The translations under genes and the position numbers were made by a program. Positions 60,701 through 64,000 of a stretch of 64,000 bases of DNA are shown one piece after another; position 1 is the first letter of the stretch; each line of letters begins with the position of its first letter. The DNA is taken from contig VUYV01000146.1 of NCBI GenBank assembly GCA_008711295.1, positions 248,001 through 312,000 of the forward strand, read 5' to 3'. The DNA is from Anarhynchus alexandrinus (Eukaryota > Chordata > Aves > Charadriiformes > Charadriidae). The notes under the pieces are model-generated. The model was not told the origin of the DNA. It did not search any database and was given only the letters and a program-made list of their open reading frames with translations.

Positions 60701-63077
60701 GACATTGTTTAATACCGCATTTCCCATGAACACCTTTCTTTCTGTGCAGCCCTCCCACTAACTAAAAGATGAAATCAGCAAAGCCTCAGTTCAAGCTTTT
60801 AAAGCTAGAGTTCTGGATTCTCTTTCAGGTTGGTTTCAGAACAGGTGACTAAGCATGAGTTCCACGGATATGAGCTATCTTTCAAGTAACCCTCCTTTCC
60901 TAAATTCTAGACCCTTCACTGTCTCCTGACCTTGCTAAGAGCCAGAGTCCTACTTGGATAGCCTTAAGGCTTCCCTCTTATTAAAACCTAGTATTGAGCA
61001 GTTTGCCAGCCCTTAAGGCACATCCCAGTGTGATTAAAGGCTACCTGTTTACTCACACTGCCACTACTTCACCATGTGTATTTAACTTACTTTACATTAA
61101 AAGGAGCTTACAGTACCACCATTATATTATAAAGATTATAAAGATTAGAGACATATCTTATTATAAAGATTAGAGACAAATTTATACTGCTGGCCTATGT
61201 AGATACGAGGGCACAGTTTTTCAGGTTTCACCAACTACTATTGCTATGATGTTAACAAGTCTGAAGGTCCTATAGATATGTCAAAACACTTGTGGTCAAG
61301 CCCTCAGAAATAAGAAGCAGCAGAAGTTGCAGTACCATATTTTTCCCGTGGACCACTGTAGTCATAAGGTTTGCCCTTGCGGAATATTTTCAGAGTTGGG
61401 TAGCCAGTAACGTCAAACTTCTTTGCAAGCTCAGTTTCAGCAGTGGCATCGACTTTGGCCAGAGGAATAGGAGGTGTGCGCTTGCTGAGCTCCTGGGCAG
61501 CCTTCTCGTATTCTGGAGCAAGCCTTTTGCAGTGTCCACACCTAGGGAAGGAGAGAGAAGGGCAGTTTTTACAAGCCATGAGTCCTGCAAGGCACCTTCT
61601 ACCTCTGAATTAGAAGAGTTAAGTCTTCTAGAACGGAGAAAGTAGAAGTGGGATTATTCAATCCACAGAGGACGCTTCAGGCTAGGAAGACTTGCCTCTC
61701 CAACCTTAAGCTATGTCTGGCCCCACATTACTATAGGTAGTTTCATTTTTAGAGGCCATTTTTAAACTAAGGACCAACTCCCTTTGGTTTTCAGTATCTC
61801 TCAACATGTTCCCAAATCAGTAAATAAGGAGACTCTTCAGTGAAGTTTTGGAGACCACTCCTTGCTGAACAACAGGTCCAGTTTAGTTTTCAAGAGATTT
61901 GTAATGTGATCCTAGGTCCAGATTAGAACTAGGGTACACCAGAGCTACACACACCTGCACAAGGCAGGCCTTAAAAAAGGCATAGCAACAGAAAACAGGT
62001 TCACCAAGCATGTTCAGGCCAGCTGTGGTAGGAAAGTACAGGTGACTGCCTTCTTGCTTACCATGGAGCATAGAATTCCACCAGAATTATGTCAGCACCA
62101 TTCACAACGTCATCAAAATTATCCTGAGTCAATACCAGGGTAGCTTCTGGTGGAGGGGTCCAATTTGGGTCAGAAACCTCCTTGACTTTGGCCACAATTG
62201 CTGAAATACAGTTCAATAGTCCAATTAGCAAGTTTGTATTATTATATCAGTAGCGTATCAAATGCAAGAGTTGGTATCAGGAATTTAAAATCAGAATGGC
62301 AAGCATGATCTTGGACCAAAGCTTACATGTCATGCTCACATGAGAACACTTTCTTAATCAAGGTCCTTTATGCTTTACTTCATTGTTGGTATTGCCAAGG
62401 TCTTCTCTTCACCCCATAGAGCATCTGACTTACGCACAGCACAGATCTGTACTTTGCAGCACTGTAGCATGGGAATTCCATCTCAAAACAGATAGAAAAG
62501 ATAGTTTTTCCCCTCTGACTGAAGCTGGACACATTCATTAAGCAAGAAACAACTGTTTTTATATACAGTCAACATACAGACTAGATGTTTCTTATTAGCT
62601 GATCCTTCAGCAAGCATGAGACTACCTCCTCTTCTAGTCAAGTCATATTTCTAGAAATCTTCCATCGGTAACAGCACTAAACCACTACCTGTAAATTTTT
62701 CCTCTAGCATGCAGCTGATTGATCTCAAGTTACTTTACCTTAAGCAGAATAATATTATGAAGGCTGAAATTTTGCCTATCTTCTCAAAGTCCTTCAAAAT
62801 TGTCACATTAAGAAGCAAGACCGTATACTACTTTGCTTTCTTAAAGAGAATTGCAAAGGACTGGTGCTTACCATCTTCTGTCCGAGAACCATCGTAGTCA
62901 ACAGGTTGGCCTTTTTTCAGGATTTTGATGGTTGGGTAGCCACTGACGTCAAAACGACTTGCTAGTGAAGTGGCTGCAGTAGCATCTACTTTGGCAACTG
63001 GAATAGGAGGATCGTTTTCTTTCAGAGTTTTGGCTATCTTTTCATATTCAGGAGCAAACTGCTTGCAATGCCCACAC
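57319..63077 (-). CDS. PDIA4: Protein disulfide isomerase A4 (ERp72), 3' eight coding exons
   Basis: PDIA4/ERp72 is an endoplasmic-reticulum lumen thiol-disulfide oxidoreductase. It forms and rearranges disulfides in secretory proteins and works with other ER chaperones. Eight exons join with GT-AG junctions and continuous phase into about 555 residues. In order they give the rest of the a0 thioredoxin domain, a linker, the a domain, the non-catalytic b and b' domains and the a' domain. Three CGHC redox sites are intact (63065-63076, 61529-61540, 57583-57594), and the C terminus is KEEL, the ERp72-type ER-retrieval signal. The a0-a-b-b'-a' order with three active sites separates it from P4HB and PDIA3, which have two. 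Mammalian ERp72 is about 640 residues, so the signal peptide, the acidic N-terminal region and the start of a0 are missing. They must lie beyond 64000. There is no frameshift or stop, so this is a functional orthologue truncated only by the window. Confidence 0.97.
58311..58544 (-). CDS. PDIA4: PDIA4 exon (b' domain, C-terminal part)
   Basis: 234 bases from acceptor TTTTCAG to donor G|GTACAG, encoding [20 protein letters not shown] through [18 protein letters not shown]. It is the end of b' and the start of the linker to a'. Both junctions split a codon after its first base. Confidence 0.96.
58634..58790 (-). CDS. PDIA4: PDIA4 exon (b' domain, N-terminal part)
   Basis: 157 bases from acceptor AAACAG to donor G|GTAAGT, encoding [20 protein letters not shown] and on to [14 protein letters not shown]. 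The exon enters in phase 0 and leaves after one base. It shows clear similarity to ERp72 b'; the domain lacks a CXXC site, as in the family. Confidence 0.95.
59193..59344 (-). CDS. PDIA4: PDIA4 exon (b domain, C-terminal part)
   Basis: 152 bases from acceptor TTTTCAG to donor AAA|GTAAGT, encoding [20 protein letters not shown] through [18 protein letters not shown]. The FHHTF and EKFQSK blocks are typical of ERp72 b. Confidence 0.96.
59655..60060. repeat. Ancient CR1/L3-like remnants in a PDIA4 intron
   Basis: AGAGCTGGAAAGGAACTCAC and GAGGTCACCC (59672-59703) resemble the reversed 3' end of old amniote CR1/L3 elements. AAGAATAAACATTGCCAGGA and ATGGTCTAGATAAACTGATC (about 60004-60043) resemble a sense-strand 3' region of the same broad group. 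Both are heavily diverged, and the ends are guesses. Confidence 0.4.
60468..60626 (-). CDS. PDIA4: PDIA4 exon (a-b boundary, b domain start)
   Basis: 159 bases from acceptor CTCGCAG to donor G|GTAAAG, encoding [20 protein letters not shown] and continuing to [13 protein letters not shown] ends domain a and the [10 protein letters not shown] strand opens domain b. Confidence 0.96.
61336..61541 (-). CDS. PDIA4: PDIA4 exon (a domain with second CGHC)
   Basis: 206 bases from acceptor CCCTAG to donor G|GTACTG. It begins inside the Trp codon of WCGHC, giving [20 protein letters not shown], the cis-Pro block [10 protein letters not shown] and ends at REKYG. Same length and phases as the a0 exon at 62872-63077. 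Confidence 0.97.
62062..62200 (-). CDS. PDIA4: PDIA4 exon (a0-a linker and a domain start)
   Basis: 139 bases from acceptor TTTCAG to donor ATG|GTAAGC, encoding [20 protein letters not shown] through the DNFDDVV and ILVEFYAPW blocks that precede the second CGHC. Confidence 0.96.
62872..63077 (-). CDS. PDIA4: PDIA4 exon (a0 domain with first CGHC), first exon in window
   Basis: 206 bases from acceptor GACAG to donor G|GTAAGC. It begins inside the Trp codon of WCGHC, giving [20 protein letters not shown], the cis-Pro block [10 protein letters not shown] and [15 protein letters not shown]. The preceding exon, expected to end in FYAPW, is not present between 63078 and 64000. Confidence 0.97.
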
Positions 63078-64000
63078 CTGTCAGAGGAAGACAGAAGTAG
63101 ATACATAAACGTAAGACAGCCTTACATGGGTAATCTGCTAATCTGCATTTCCAGGATGCCTTCTGACAGATGTTCACAACATCAACATAAGAATATTTGT
63201 ATTGCTATGTTTTCTGGTCATGGAGAGGTAGAGAGTAGCTGTAGCTAACGGGCTGTTTTTTCAAATCTCCAAATTTTTTTTTCCATTCAAAAGCTTTAAA
63301 ACAAAATTGCAAACCTTGTACTGTACTTCTCCCTCCTCCCTGACCCCCCCAAATATGGTCTCATTCAGACTTCAGCTTCTCCCTAATCTAGGTTCATCTT
63401 TTCTACCCAGCACCCTAAATTGAACTAAAGGAAAAATGAACCAGTAGTTAAGTTGGCCTAATGATATTTCACACCCACCACAGCACTGCAGCACCTGCTC
63501 TCTTCTCTGGCCACACCAGAACTCTTTAGGAAGAATAGAGGCTCCTGCTGCAAAAGCTGGCACAACAGAGGGTACCAGCACAAGAAAAGCTGAATATAGC
63601 TTGACAAGCTGAAGATGAAACCAAGACAATAAAGAAAAAAAAAAAAAAGAGGGAAGGTCATGTGTAGCAGACAGCCTATACTCCTTAGCCTCTCAATTGG
63701 CAGGAGGTGGAATAGAAAAAAGAAAAGAGATGTTTAGTCTGTGATGACCACACATCTTTCTTCTTGGATAAATTAAGCTTTATGTTCAGTTTTCATGCAG
63801 GCAAACTACTGCAGAAACAGTACCTACGGGGTGGGATTGTCTGTAATGAAAGTAGCATTAGTTAAAATGCAACTCCACATCGAACAAGATCATATTCTCC
63901 CCTCTATTCAAAGACTACAAAAGGACAAATAAGTAGTCATCTTTATATCACTAAGCCACAAAGGAAGAGAGATTCTGGCTGCAACACTAATTCAGCAATC
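63078..64000 (-). other. PDIA4: PDIA4 intron (partial, runs off the window)
   Basis: The sequence upstream of the a0 exon has no FYAPW-type exon and no signal-peptide exon, so it is intron, with a poly-T/A run near 63631. Short open frames here are not supported. Confidence 0.8.

Noticed and set aside
1..64000. tRNA genes, rRNA genes, CRISPR arrays, bacterial-type operons
   Set aside because: No cloverleaf with A/B boxes, no rRNA segments, no regularly spaced repeats and no prokaryotic gene organisation were seen. The sequence is vertebrate.

Overview
The window looks like bird nuclear DNA. It carries several CR1 LINE copies, two of which end in the avian/reptilian CR1 tail with repeated ATTCTATG units, plus an avian-type ERV LTR. 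The only clear protein-coding gene is a vertebrate multi-exon gene on the minus strand at the right end. I cannot name the species.

Layout, left to right. Positions 1 to about 1400 are an extremely GC-rich CpG island, interrupted by a 677-base assembly gap (320-996) that is followed by a long G tract. Vertebrate synteny (EZH2, then the Y RNA cluster, then PDIA4) suggests this is the EZH2 promoter end, but no EZH2 exon is visible. From 1.4 to 28.2 kb the sequence is AT-rich and gene-poor. It holds an 809-bp long inverted repeat (4687-5495), a roughly 2.8-kb decayed CR1 (about 10455-13283), two shorter CR1 copies (about 15552-15870 minus, about 20706-21705 plus) and an unexplained coding-like, CpG-rich patch near 24 kb.

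Three Y RNA genes follow on the plus strand, about 9-10 kb apart: Y4 (28439), Y3 (38861) and Y1 (47724). Each has a complete type-3 RNA polymerase III promoter: an octamer plus ZNF143/Staf-like site near -225, a PSE near -66 to -50, a TATA box near -30, and a T-run terminator. No Y5-like gene was found. A second CpG island (about 46950-47620) lies directly upstream of Y1 and contains its distal enhancer. An ERVL-like solo LTR (about 44283-45284, minus) sits between Y3 and Y1, and a CR1 fragment lies at 40.95-41.16 kb.

From 57319 to the right edge is the 3' part of PDIA4 (ERp72), an ER-lumen protein disulfide isomerase, on the minus strand. Eight consecutive coding exons are readable with intact GT-AG junctions and continuous reading frame. 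They cover the end of the a0 domain and all of the a, b, b' and a' domains, with three CGHC active sites and a C-terminal KEEL ER-retrieval signal. The first exons lie beyond the window. PDIA4 and the Y RNA genes are transcribed convergently. Nothing in the sequence shows a functional link between them, although their linkage is conserved in vertebrates.
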